Shown piece after piece: positions 47,861 through 56,196 of a DNA stretch of 64,000 nucleotides. Source of the stretch: Pedobacter endophyticus (lineage in GTDB: Bacteria; Bacteroidota; Bacteroidia; Sphingobacteriales; Sphingobacteriaceae); the NCBI RefSeq assembly GCF_015679185.1, contig NZ_CP064939.1, positions 3,100,001-3,164,000 on the forward strand, in the 5' to 3' direction. A model generated the notes under the pieces. That model saw only the letters and a list, made by a program, of their open reading frames with translations. It was not told where the DNA came from and made no database searches. Numbering within the stretch: position 1 is the stretch's first letter; every line of letters starts with the position of its first letter. Made by a program: the position numbers and the translations under genes.

Positions 47861-48439
47861 TTGAGGTTTATAAAAAATACAGCTGGAAATAACCAGAAAG
47901 AAGATGCAGAATTAATTGCCGAGTATAAAAACAGCGGCAATTTAGATGCATTGGGTACGCTTTATAACAAATATATGCACCTGGTTTTTGGGGTATGCCT
48001 AAACTATTTTAAGGATGAAGAACTAAGCAAGGATGCCGTAATGCAGATTTTTGAGGAATTGGTAACCAAGCTTAAAATACACGAAGTGCAGAACTTTAAA
48101 AGCTGGTTACATGTACTTACCAGGAACCACTGTTTAATGGCTCTGAGAAAATCTGCTAAACAAAACAACGTTTCAATAGACGATACCTTTGTGGAAAATA
48201 CTGATTTTGTGCATCTTGATATCGACGACACAAAAGAAACACAGCTTACCGTGATGGAAAAGTGTATGGAAACTTTGCCCGAAGAACAGCGAAAAAGCGT
48301 AGATTTATTTTATTTGCAAGAAAAATGCTATAAAGAAGTGGCCGAAATTACGGGCTACGATATGCTTAAAGTGAAAAGCTACATTCAAAACGGTAAGCGG
48401 AATTTAAAGATTTGTATAGAAAGGAATAGTGGTGAATAA
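47861..48439 (+). CDS. ECF-type RNA polymerase sigma factor
   Basis: This 192-residue protein reads from a TTG start, the only start codon between an upstream in-frame stop (47837) and residue 32. Region 2 (ALGTLYNKYMHLVFGVCLNYFKDEELSKDAVMQIFEEL, then FKSWLHVLTRNHCLMALRK) and region 4 (LPEEQRKSVDLFYLQEKCYKEVAEITGYDMLKVKSYIQNGKRNLKI) are clear. The anti-sigma gene overlaps its last bases, a typical co-translated pair. The divergent VWA gene (98 bp apart) is a likely target. Confidence 0.92.
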   Translation: MRFIKNTAGNNQKEDAELIAEYKNSGNLDALGTLYNKYMHLVFGVCLNYFKDEELSKDAVMQIFEELVTKLKIHEVQNFKSWLHVLTRNHCLMALRKSAKQNNVSIDDTFVENTDFVHLDIDDTKETQLTVMEKCMETLPEEQRKSVDLFYLQEKCYKEVAEITGYDMLKVKSYIQNGKRNLKICIERNSGE

Positions 48440-49718
48440 CGACTGGTTAGATATAGATGTGCTTGAAGATTACCTCGATGGTAAGCTTGATGCCAAGGCC
48501 ATGCACTTTGTTGAACGCCAGGCGTTAGATGATCCTTTTGTGGCTGAGGCCCTGGAGGGTTTGCGCCAATCGCCAAAACGCAAACAAACGCTTTCGATAT
48601 TGCAAAAGCAGCTTTACGATAGGGTATCACAAAAACCGATCAGGCGCAAAATGTGGGGTGTTACTACACAGCGTTTAAGTATTGCAGCAACAGCTACGGT
48701 TGCTTTCATTGCTGTGAGCATCTTGTTCTTTATGCGTGAAACCAGTCGCAAAAATGCCGAAAATGCGGCAAGAAAGGCTGATGGCATTGTTGTAAATTTA
48801 GATACGAATAAAGCACTTGCCACTACTAAAGCAGCGCCGAAAGACACCTTAAAAGGGCCGGCTTCTACATCGGCTTTTATAGATGAGGCAATTGTTAAGG
48901 CGAAAACAGGAGATTTGGCAAAAAATACGAAAGGTGCTCCGGCAGAACTTTCTAACCCACCTATAACGGTGCCACAAGCAGATCAGGAAGTAGCTATTTT
49001 GAGTACGAAAAAGAAAGAGGTGCTTGCGAGAAGAAGTGATGTCTCCGTGTTAAACGAAACAGTGGTATCGGCATCTCCCAATATGGCTTCCGGCAAAATT
49101 GTATTCTCCGGAAATGTAATCGACCAGGCTAATGGTAAGCCCATTGGCGGAGCTGTTGTTCGGCTAGCCGGATCGCGAAATGTAACTGCTACTAATGCAG
49201 ATGGTTCTTTTGCCTTGCCTGCCGACAGCAGCTCGAAAGATCAAAATCTGTTGGTGAGTGCCATCGGCTTTAAAGAAATTCCGGTAGCGGGAATGCAAGA
49301 CCCGAACGCCATTAGAAATGCCATGACAGGAGACAAATCGATACAGGAGATTGCGTTGATTACGGGCTCCAATGGCCGTAAAAAGGAAAATATTGCTGCC
49401 CCGAAAATTACGCTCAGAGCGGAGCAGAACCTGAACGGGAAACCGAACGAAGAGATTATGAAACCCATCCCGGTCTCGACCATAAACTACAACGAATATT
49501 TGGAGCGAAACAACAAGCTGTATAATCCGAAAGGCCCTGAAAAATATGTAATTTTAAGCTTTAAGGTTAAAAAGAATGGCCGTCCTACAGATGTTTCGGT
49601 GATAAAATCGTTGAATAAAAATGCAGATGCTGAGGCGAAACGACTTATTGTGGAAGGTCCCGATTGGGTGCTGCCCAAAAACGGGAATAATGTTGTTGAG
49701 CTGAGTGTAAAGTTTTAG
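48429..49718 (+). CDS. Membrane anti-sigma-like protein with carboxypeptidase-regulatory and TonB-C-like domains
   Basis: The 429-residue product starts with GTG (48429 or 48432) inside the end of the sigma gene. Residues 1-80 are cytoplasmic: LDIDVLEDYLDGKLDAKAMHFVE resembles the anti-sigma N-terminus of Bacteroidota. One transmembrane helix lies at about 83-102. The outer part contains a carboxypeptidase-D regulatory-like domain at about 215-290 (FSGNVIDQANGKPIGGAVVRL) and a C-terminal domain resembling TonB C-terminal folds (EKYVILSFKVKKNGRPTDVSVIKS). The layout suits a sigma factor sensor whose outer half touches envelope partners. Confidence 0.78.
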   Translation: MVNNDWLDIDVLEDYLDGKLDAKAMHFVERQALDDPFVAEALEGLRQSPKRKQTLSILQKQLYDRVSQKPIRRKMWGVTTQRLSIAATATVAFIAVSILFFMRETSRKNAENAARKADGIVVNLDTNKALATTKAAPKDTLKGPASTSAFIDEAIVKAKTGDLAKNTKGAPAELSNPPITVPQADQEVAILSTKKKEVLARRSDVSVLNETVVSASPNMASGKIVFSGNVIDQANGKPIGGAVVRLAGSRNVTATNADGSFALPADSSSKDQNLLVSAIGFKEIPVAGMQDPNAIRNAMTGDKSIQEIALITGSNGRKKENIAAPKITLRAEQNLNGKPNEEIMKPIPVSTINYNEYLERNNKLYNPKGPEKYVILSFKVKKNGRPTDVSVIKSLNKNADAEAKRLIVEGPDWVLPKNGNNVVELSVKF

Positions 49719-50052
49719 CAAATTTAGATTTTCACCTTAGATATTAATGGTTGTTTTTATGAACGATCGTCATTGCGAGGTACGAAGCAATCCCCCTTTC
49801 AAAACAGATTGCTTCGTGCCTCGCAATGACGGAAAAACTCTATACTGATGTATAAACTACCAATTACAGCACCGGTTTTGTCATGCTGAGTAACAGCCTG
49901 CCCCGATCCGATAGCTATGGGATTCTAGGGAAAGCATCCGCAACCTACATTGCACCGTCCTTGCCCCTTCACTTACCCCCTTTTGGCCAGTGGTTTGTTG
50001 GCGTTCTGCGTTTCATCGCTTGGAGATCCTTCGTTGCATTCAGGATGACACC
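49719..50052. repeat. Repeat stretch with a 25-bp hairpin
   Basis: Arms 49768-49792 and 49807-49831 (CGTCATTGCGAGG...GAAGCAATC and its inverse) pair over 24 of 25 bases with a 14-nt loop. From 49856 to 50052 runs an inverted copy of the 26071-26226 element, including CGATCCGATAGCTATGGG with one base changed from the common palindrome. No gene is seen. Confidence 0.82.
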
Positions 50053-50110
50053 GCGGCCTAGCTAGTGATGGGCAATGCATGCTTTAATCCAGCCCAACCC
50101 CATAAAACAA

Positions 50111-50142
50111 AAAAGACTAAAGCAATCATTGCCTTAGTCTTT
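50111..50142 (-). terminator. Terminator of the DUF47-PiT operon
   Basis: AAAGACTAA (50112-50120) pairs with TTAGTCTTT (50134-50142), with an inner GCA/TGC extension. T residues follow on the minus strand. It lies 23 bp past the PiT stop. Confidence 0.8.
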
Positions 50143-50165
50143 GGATTTACTTCTAGGGATGTTAA

Positions 50166-51176
50166 TTACTTTACATAATAAATTATGGCGTAAATAATTG
50201 CCGCGAGTGTAGCTGACACGGGAATGGTTAATATCCATGCCCAAATAAGGTTTATGGTTACGCCCCAACGTACCGCCGATACACTTTTCACAACACCCAC
50301 ACCCACAATTGATCCTGTAATGGTGTGCGTTGTAGATACCGGAATACCAAAATGTTCGGTAATACCGAGCGTTACTGCACCTGCACCTTCGGCTGCAACG
50401 CCTTCTAAAGCGGTGACCTTGGTAATTTTTGAGCCCATTGTTTTAACAATCTTCCAGCCGCCGCTCATGGTACCTAACGATATTGCAGAGTAACACGCGA
50501 TTGGAACCCAGGCTGGCATGGCTTCAAAATTGGGAATTACTTTTGATGCAATTAATGCTGTAGCAATGATTCCCATTACTTTCTGTGCATCGTTACCGCC
50601 ATGAAAGAAACTCAACGCGGCAGATGATAACAACTGCAGGCGTTTAAACCATTTCTCTGCCGTGGCCGGTTTTGCATAGCGGCAAATATTGATGATGATC
50701 AAAGTTAAAATAACCGATATTACCATACCAATTATCGGCGCTAAAACAATAAATGATACGATTTTTACCACGTAACCCATTTCAACTGCGGCCAGCGGAC
50801 TGGCGCCGATAAGTAAGGCATGCGTCATTCCCGCACCTGCGAAACCGCCAATTAATGTGTGAGAAGAACTTGAGGGAATACCGTACCACCAGGTTAACAG
50901 ATTCCAGATAATTGCTGCAACCAGGCCTGCAAGGATAACTTCTAATGTAATGTATTCTTCGATTACCGTTTTAGCAACCGTGTTGGCCACTTTATGATCG
51001 GTGAAGTAAAAATAAGCAGCGAAATTAAAAAGCGCCGCCCATAAAACTGCCTGAAAAGGCGTAAGGACTTTTGTAGAAACAACTGTTGCAATCGAGTTAG
51101 CGGCATCGTGAAAGCCGTTAATGTAATCGAAAGCAATAGCCAGAATTACAACAACAACCAGTAAGGTAGTTACCAT
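50166..51176 (-). CDS. PiT-family inorganic phosphate transporter
   Basis: This 336-residue permease carries both PiT repeats: DYINGFHDAANSIATVVSTKVLTPFQAVLWAA near the N-terminus and FFHGGNDAQKVMGIIATALIA in the middle, separated by about ten membrane segments. PiT proteins bring in metal-phosphate with protons or sodium. The gene is 12 bp after the DUF47 gene. The upstream Pho-box-like element suggests induction by phosphate shortage, which would be unusual for a constitutive low-affinity PiT. Confidence 0.95.
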   Translation of the reverse strand: MVTTLLVVVVILAIAFDYINGFHDAANSIATVVSTKVLTPFQAVLWAALFNFAAYFYFTDHKVANTVAKTVIEEYITLEVILAGLVAAIIWNLLTWWYGIPSSSSHTLIGGFAGAGMTHALLIGASPLAAVEMGYVVKIVSFIVLAPIIGMVISVILTLIIINICRYAKPATAEKWFKRLQLLSSAALSFFHGGNDAQKVMGIIATALIASKVIPNFEAMPAWVPIACYSAISLGTMSGGWKIVKTMGSKITKVTALEGVAAEGAGAVTLGITEHFGIPVSTTHTITGSIVGVGVVKSVSAVRWGVTINLIWAWILTIPVSATLAAIIYAIIYYVK

Positions 51177-51188
51177 GTTTGTGTTTTA

Positions 51189-51830
51189 TTAAGCGTTTTT
51201 AACCAAGATAGTTTCCAGCACATTCGCTACATCTTCGCACTTGTCTGTTGCCTTTTCTATCGTTTGTAAAACCTCTTTTTGTTTAATCAATTCAATAGCG
51301 TCAGTTTCATATTCAAACAAACGGGCAACAGCCAGTGTAAACACGTAATCGGCCTGGTTTTCGCCACTGTTAATGCGAATACAAGCATCGGCTATAACAC
51401 GTATGTTTTTGAAACTGCGTAGTTCTTTAATTGCTTTATCAATATCGGTACACATTTCGACTAATAGCTCGGCTATTTTTACAATAGGCTCGCTAATTTC
51501 GTTCATGTTGTACATTTGCATCCGATTGGCCGTACCGTAAATGTAATCGGCAACATCATCAACGGCGGTTGCCAACTGGTGGATGTCTTCTCTATCGAAA
51601 GGCGTAATAAAGTTCCGACTTAGCTCAAGGAAAATTGAATGGGTAATGTCGTCGCCAACGTGTTCCAAGCGCTCAATTTCCTTAAAAATGGCTTTTCTGC
51701 TTTCTGCATCGGCCGTGCTTACCATCTCTAAAAGCGCTTCAGCTATCTTTAAAGCGTTTATTCCAGCTTGCTCAAACAGAGGATGAAATTTTTTGTCTTG
51801 AGGGGTAAAGAACTTAAAAATATTGTTCAT
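51189..51830 (-). CDS. DUF47/PhoU-like phosphate-transport regulator
   Basis: The start is ATG 51830 (NNIFKFFTPQDKKFHPLFEQAG). The longer frame begins with TTG and would leave no room for the promoter. The 213-residue protein is all helical with the DUF47 pattern, including RLEHVGDDITHSIFLELSRNFITPFDREDIHQLATAVDDVADYIYGTA. DUF47 proteins are PhoU-like partners of PiT transporters. It is first in the operon with PiT. Confidence 0.94.
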   Translation of the reverse strand: MNNIFKFFTPQDKKFHPLFEQAGINALKIAEALLEMVSTADAESRKAIFKEIERLEHVGDDITHSIFLELSRNFITPFDREDIHQLATAVDDVADYIYGTANRMQMYNMNEISEPIVKIAELLVEMCTDIDKAIKELRSFKNIRVIADACIRINSGENQADYVFTLAVARLFEYETDAIELIKQKEVLQTIEKATDKCEDVANVLETILVKNA

Positions 51831-51848
51831 GTTAATTTTAATATGAAG

Positions 51849-51882
51849 CAAAGCTACGAGCCCAATGTTAAGTTAATGTTAA
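51849..51882 (-). promoter_or_regulatory. Pho-box-like direct repeat and -7 element before DUF47-PiT
   Basis: On the minus strand two TTAACAT repeats (51882-51876 and 51871-51865) are separated by 4 bp, an 11-bp period. Eight bp later comes TAGCTTTG (51856-51849), an exact Bacteroidota -7 element, while no TTTG is present at -33. The repeat occupies that -33 place, as a Pho box does in other phyla. The leader would be about 15 nt. Confidence 0.65.
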
Positions 51883-52093
51883 TTTCTTAATTATATTAAG
51901 AAATTGCCTCGGTTTTACGCTGTTGTTACATCAGCCTCACCTGGTTGATAATGAATAAATAACGACAAAAAATAGCTGGGTCGGCTTAGGCTTGTTGGCA
52001 TTGGCCTCAGGCATAGAGCCCCCAAATTGAGGAAATGGCAATATTACCTTTCGATAGACATACAGGGTTGGTTTTATTTTAAACCGCAGCGCA

Positions 52094-53119
52094 TTATCCA
52101 ACTTTTTGGAGGGTGAAGGCAAAAGTGGTTCCGATTCCGGGTGTACTACGTACAGAAATAGTTTGCTGGTGCGCTTCGAGGATGTGTTTAACAATGGCCA
52201 GCCCGAGCCCTGTTCCGCCAACTTCTCTGGCCCTGTGGCTATCGATGCGGTAAAAGCGCTCAAATAACCGGGCAAGGTGTTTCTCTTCAATCCCAATTCC
52301 ATTGTCGGTTACCTCGATCAAGAACTGATCGTGAAGCTCGAAAATTTTTATCGCCGTTTCGCCATTTTCGATACCGTATTTTATGCTGTTCTCTAAAAGG
52401 TTGATCAGCACCTGACGGATTTTTTCGCGATCTGCATTTACTGTCGTTAGCGCGGTGTACTTATCCTTAAAAAACAGCTTCATTTGTTTTGCTTTGGCCC
52501 TGTCCTCGAGATTTTCCATAACCTCTTTAGCCAGCTGAACAAAATCGAACTTTTGGAAGTTTATTGGCGATTCTCCGGTTTCCAGCTTAGCAATAACATC
52601 CAGATCGTTAATGAGATAACTTAACCGTTCGACATTGTTCTCGGCCTTTTTCAGAAACTTAATGGCCATCTCCGGATCATCATCTATACACTCTTGCAGG
52701 GTTTCTATGTAGCCTTGAATGGCAAACAAAGGGGTTTTAAATTCGTGCGAAACATTGGAAAGAAATTCCCTCCTAAACTGCTCTTGTTTTTTTAACAGGT
52801 CTATCTCCTTTTTCTTGGCTCCGGCCCACTCCTTAACCTCTTGCTCAACATCGTTAATCGGGTCGTCGCTAACATATTCGCCGAGCGCATCTTTTAAATC
52901 TTTACCTAATTTAAGGTTGTGAATCAGTTTATAAATCAACTTGATTTTAGTGTAAATGTATTTTTCAAGCAGGTAATAGAACACCAAAAAACTACTCAAA
53001 AAAGATACGCCGAATGAAATGGCAAGATAATACCAGCTATGCTGAAAGTAGAAATTTACCATGCCGATAGACAGCGCAACGGCAAGGGCAGTAAATAAGA
53101 CCAACACACTTAATTTCAT
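52094..53119 (-). CDS. PhoR-like sensor histidine kinase
   Basis: The 341-residue protein has two membrane helices (1-20 and 31-51) with almost no sensor loop between, then a linker and the HisKA helix [19 protein letters not shown] with H125. The ATPase part has [33 protein letters not shown] and [15 protein letters not shown]. Small kinases of this shape are PhoR-type. No response regulator lies next to it in this window. The promoter carries the same Pho-box-like repeat as DUF47-PiT, and the location beside that operon supports a phosphate role. Confidence 0.88.
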   Translation of the reverse strand: MKLSVLVLFTALAVALSIGMVNFYFQHSWYYLAISFGVSFLSSFLVFYYLLEKYIYTKIKLIYKLIHNLKLGKDLKDALGEYVSDDPINDVEQEVKEWAGAKKKEIDLLKKQEQFRREFLSNVSHEFKTPLFAIQGYIETLQECIDDDPEMAIKFLKKAENNVERLSYLINDLDVIAKLETGESPINFQKFDFVQLAKEVMENLEDRAKAKQMKLFFKDKYTALTTVNADREKIRQVLINLLENSIKYGIENGETAIKIFELHDQFLIEVTDNGIGIEEKHLARLFERFYRIDSHRAREVGGTGLGLAIVKHILEAHQQTISVRSTPGIGTTFAFTLQKVG

Positions 53120-53122
53120 GGT

Positions 53123-53156
53123 GCAATTTAGCTGTTTTATGTTAATTGATTGTTAA
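53123..53156 (-). promoter_or_regulatory. Pho-box-like repeat before the PhoR-like kinase
   Basis: TTAACAA (53156-53150) and TTAACAT (53145-53139), 4 bp apart, are followed after 8 bp by TAAATTGC (53130-53123). The arrangement equals that before DUF47-PiT. The -7-like element ends 3 nt before the ATG, so transcription would begin at or next to the start codon, giving a leaderless message. Confidence 0.55.
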
Positions 53157-53201
53157 GCAATTGCGAGGTGCTTAATGTAAGCCATCAGAGATAGGGTGTT
53201 T

Positions 53202-53963
53202 TTACAACTGCTTCTCGGTTAAATATCGCCAATATCTTTTTGGCACGTGCTTAACATGGAGTTTGGTGTTTTTTCGGGATACAATGTTTGCACTTTTGAA
53301 GTAATCTTTCCATAAAACGCGATAGAGCTCTTCTTTTTCGTCCATCACAATGGCTTGCGGGGTTTTGCGATCGATCTCTTCCGCAAAATCTAGCGTTATT
53401 TCGGCAACAGTGTGGAGATCGTAATACAATCCATATTTACGTTTTAAGTCGTAAATAATCCATTGCTGGTCGGCATAACGGTTTTTAAAGTGCTTAGAAA
53501 TGAGCGGCAGCACATTAAAGTCGGGTTCAATGGAGGCGTAGAACATGCCATCGCCTGTTTTTTGGAAGCGGATAAAAGCTTCCATTCTGTGCTTTTCCCG
53601 TTCCACACTTTTGGCGTACTTGGCAAGAGCAATAACGTGGTCGTTGCCAAAGTTTTTCTCGGCGCCAACACTGTTCTGAAATATATAAATGATGAACTGA
53701 AAGAGGTGATCATGAGCCTCAGAAAGTTCCGAAAGAAAAGTGCAATACACAACTCTTTGCCAGTCTTTCTTCAGCTTTTTTTGCAAACCGTTCCACACGC
53801 GGTCCGCCTTCGGCTGATCGGCTGCCACGGTAAAGCTCTCACTGAATGCATCAGGCTGGAACGTTTCAATCGATTTTAGCACTACCTGACCCGGCTTACG
53901 ATCGAACCACTCGAAAACAGCTGTTAAAAACCCCGTGAAAGTGCCGTCAAAAATGTAGTTCAT
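53202..53963 (-). CDS. TIGR03915-type putative DNA-repair protein
   Basis: The 253-residue product begins YIFDGTFTGFLTAVFEWFDR and has the middle stretch FHRMEAFIRFQKTGDGMFYASIEPDFNVLPLISKHFKNRYADQQW-like, ending GRKNTKLHVKHVPKRYWRYLTEKQL-like. This matches the TIGR03915 family (probable DNA metabolism protein). Members are almost always next to the TIGR03916 radical-SAM gene, and here that gene lies 274 bp upstream on the same strand. Its C-terminal part is related to the uracil-DNA-glycosylase fold in other genomes, but this cannot be judged here. Confidence 0.87.
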   Translation of the reverse strand: MNYIFDGTFTGFLTAVFEWFDRKPGQVVLKSIETFQPDAFSESFTVAADQPKADRVWNGLQKKLKKDWQRVVYCTFLSELSEAHDHLFQFIIYIFQNSVGAEKNFGNDHVIALAKYAKSVEREKHRMEAFIRFQKTGDGMFYASIEPDFNVLPLISKHFKNRYADQQWIIYDLKRKYGLYYDLHTVAEITLDFAEEIDRKTPQAIVMDEKEELYRVLWKDYFKSANIVSRKNTKLHVKHVPKRYWRYLTEKQL

Positions 53964-53989
53964 AAAAATTGTTGTTTATCTGTTGAGCG

Positions 53990-54236
53990 AGAGGCGTTTT
54001 AAAAGGTAAATATTTCTTAAAACGGTAGTGCGCAAAAATCCGATACCTTTCATTAAGATTCCGGCCTGCGCGGGATCCGATAGCTATCGGATGACGACCG
54101 CCTCCAAAATGCCAATCCTATTGATTTTTTCCTGAAAAATTAAAACTCAGGATGACAGCGTAAAAAACTGTTATCCAAACTCATTTGATTTGCAAAATTA
54201 CCTCTCGGATGACGCATTTTGCACAAAGCCAAACTT
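53990..54236. repeat. Repeat between the two DNA-repair genes
   Basis: A CCGATAGCTATCGG palindrome (54077-54090) is flanked by CTGCGCGGG and GGATGACGACCG. From 54126 to 54217 is an inverted, diverged copy of the 26013-26082 element. No terminator-like stem with a T run was found, so co-transcription is possible. Confidence 0.75.
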
Positions 54237-55496
54237 TTAAAACAAGATTAATTGGTTACTATCTGTTTTTAAATATTTGCTCTGACTGTCGGCCAAAATG
54301 AAAGCCTTAATTTGCGTACCCTGATAATCTTTTAATTGATAAGGCGTATCAGCACAAAGGATGAAGTGTTTGGCCCGATTATAAGCGACGCCAATTTTTT
54401 TAAGCTGATCGATCCTGAGCTTACCGAATTTTCGTGCCTGTACAATTTTTTGTGCCGACATCACCCCTATTCCGGGTATTCGTAGAATCATTTTATAATC
54501 GGCAGTATTAATATCAACCGGAAAGTGTTGCATGTTTCTAATCGCCCAGCTTAATTTTGGATCTATGTCAACATCGAGGTTCGGATTGGCATCGTTCAGA
54601 ATTTCCTGCACCTTAAACCCATAAAATCGCATCAGCCAATCGGTTTGATACAGTCGGTTTTCTCTTAGCAACGGCGGCTTGGTACCTAAAACGGGCATTC
54701 GCGAATCGTTGCTTATTGGCACATAACCAGAATAATAAACCCGCTTCAATGAAAAATTCTTATAAAACGAATTTGCGGTGTACATGATATCTTTGTCACT
54801 TTCGGGCGTTGCACCTATTACCATTTGTGTACTTTGGCCGGCCGGAACAAACTGAGGCACGTGTTTAATCAGCTTTTTTTCTTCTGTAAACTGCTTTATG
54901 TTTTGCTGAACAAAGCTTAAAGGCTTAATTACATCGGCGTGGCTTTTTTCGGGAGCGAGGAGCTTCAATCCTGCTTCAGTTGGCATTTCAAGATTAATGC
55001 TCATTCTATCGGCATACAAACCCGCCTCTTTTACGAGCTCATCGCTTGCACCAGGAATGGTTTTAAGGTGAATATAACCGTTGTAATTCTGTTCTAATCG
55101 AAGCTTTTTACACACGAGCAAAAGCCTTTCCATAGTGAAATCGGCATTCTTAAAAATGCCCGAACTCAGAAAAAGACCTTCTATATAGTTTCTCCGATAA
55201 AAGTTCATCGTCAAATCGACCACTTCATCAACTGTAAATGCAGCCCTTTTAATATCGTTACTTTTTCGAGAAACACAGAACAGGCAGTCGTAAATGCAAT
55301 GATTGGTTAAAAGAATTTTTAGCAAAGAAACACAACGCCCATCTTCTGTGTAGGTGTGGCAAATACCCGAAGTATGCCCATCTCCTAATCCTTTGTTATG
55401 ATTTTTTCTGGTGCTGCCGCTTGATGAGCACGAAACATCATACTTCGCCGCATCGGCAAGAATATTTAACTTTTCACGAATTCGATCTGATGACAT
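54237..55496 (-). CDS. TIGR03916-type radical-SAM protein (putative DNA modification or repair)
   Basis: Start ATG 55496 (SSDRIREKLNILADAAKYDVSC) is preceded by AAGGCG, while the longer frame starts with TTG. The 419-residue protein has CIYDCLFC, cysteines 67, 71 and 74, a CxxxCxxC variant of the radical-SAM cluster motif. A helix-hairpin-helix part (MILRIPGIGVMSAQKIVQARKFGKL) near residue 325-360 suggests DNA binding. It is the characteristic partner of the TIGR03915 gene downstream. Confidence 0.9.
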   Translation of the reverse strand: MSSDRIREKLNILADAAKYDVSCSSSGSTRKNHNKGLGDGHTSGICHTYTEDGRCVSLLKILLTNHCIYDCLFCVSRKSNDIKRAAFTVDEVVDLTMNFYRRNYIEGLFLSSGIFKNADFTMERLLLVCKKLRLEQNYNGYIHLKTIPGASDELVKEAGLYADRMSINLEMPTEAGLKLLAPEKSHADVIKPLSFVQQNIKQFTEEKKLIKHVPQFVPAGQSTQMVIGATPESDKDIMYTANSFYKNFSLKRVYYSGYVPISNDSRMPVLGTKPPLLRENRLYQTDWLMRFYGFKVQEILNDANPNLDVDIDPKLSWAIRNMQHFPVDINTADYKMILRIPGIGVMSAQKIVQARKFGKLRIDQLKKIGVAYNRAKHFILCADTPYQLKDYQGTQIKAFILADSQSKYLKTDSNQLILF

Positions 55497-55582
55497 ACGC
55501 CTTATTTTTACTAACAAAAATAGCTATTAAACTAAATATATTAGCATAAATACATTTTAAAGGCACTCTTTTACAGAATATA

Positions 55583-56122
55583 CTAATCGTACCTTATTCG
55601 GGCGACCTTTTTATGGTGATGATTCTTGACCTGATACCGCAGATGATCGAGAATAAAAGTTTCCTGATAATATTGGAGCTCTGAAAAAAACTTTTCGGCC
55701 TCTAACTCATGGTTATTGAGTGCGCTGAAGTTGGCCACGAAGTTGGGGCTTTTAAACTTGATTTGATAAAGATGGGTGCCTTCGTTATTATCGAAAACCT
55801 CTTTTATGTTGTCAACGTTATCCCACTGGCTAGAAAACTCAGACAGGCTATATAAGAAAGACCTATTCAGTTTAAAAGTGATGCCCTTATTGCTTAAAGA
55901 AACGGTCGTAGAAACATAAATCTGCGTATTTTTTATCCACAGTAAAAACAGCGTTAACAAAATAATCGATATCGATACAATCGTTAACAACAAAGGCGTC
56001 GAAAATAATGACGAAAGGCTAAAAAGGAAATAAAATAAACATGGTAGGAATGCAAGCGGTATCCCGACCATCATTATCATTAAAACGCTATTTTTATGAT
56101 ATTTTAATTTATAGGAATGCAT
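55583..56122 (-). CDS. Membrane protein of unknown function with PH-like tail
   Basis: This 179-residue protein has two close hydrophobic helices at about 14-34 and 41-62 (VLMIMMVGIPLAFLPCLFYFL and LLTIVSISIILLTLFLLWI), then ~110 polar residues with beta-strand pattern: VSLSNKGITFKLNR, SQWDNVDNIKEVFDNNEG, YQIKFKSPNFVANFS. The order recalls bacterial PH-domain membrane proteins such as YdbT/YcxB types. No firm family was recognised. It is a lone minus-strand gene with no clear partners. Confidence 0.55.
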   Translation of the reverse strand: MHSYKLKYHKNSVLMIMMVGIPLAFLPCLFYFLFSLSSLFSTPLLLTIVSISIILLTLFLLWIKNTQIYVSTTVSLSNKGITFKLNRSFLYSLSEFSSQWDNVDNIKEVFDNNEGTHLYQIKFKSPNFVANFSALNNHELEAEKFFSELQYYQETFILDHLRYQVKNHHHKKVARIRYD

Positions 56123-56196
56123 GAGAGACTATTTTAAGTAAAAGTAAATCTTAAACATTCAAAATCAAATACTTATATCTGTGTATTGGCAAGGTG

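Noticed and set aside
49883-50065. 60-codon open frame on the plus strand
   Set aside because: It is the inverted copy of the dispersed element at 26071-26226.
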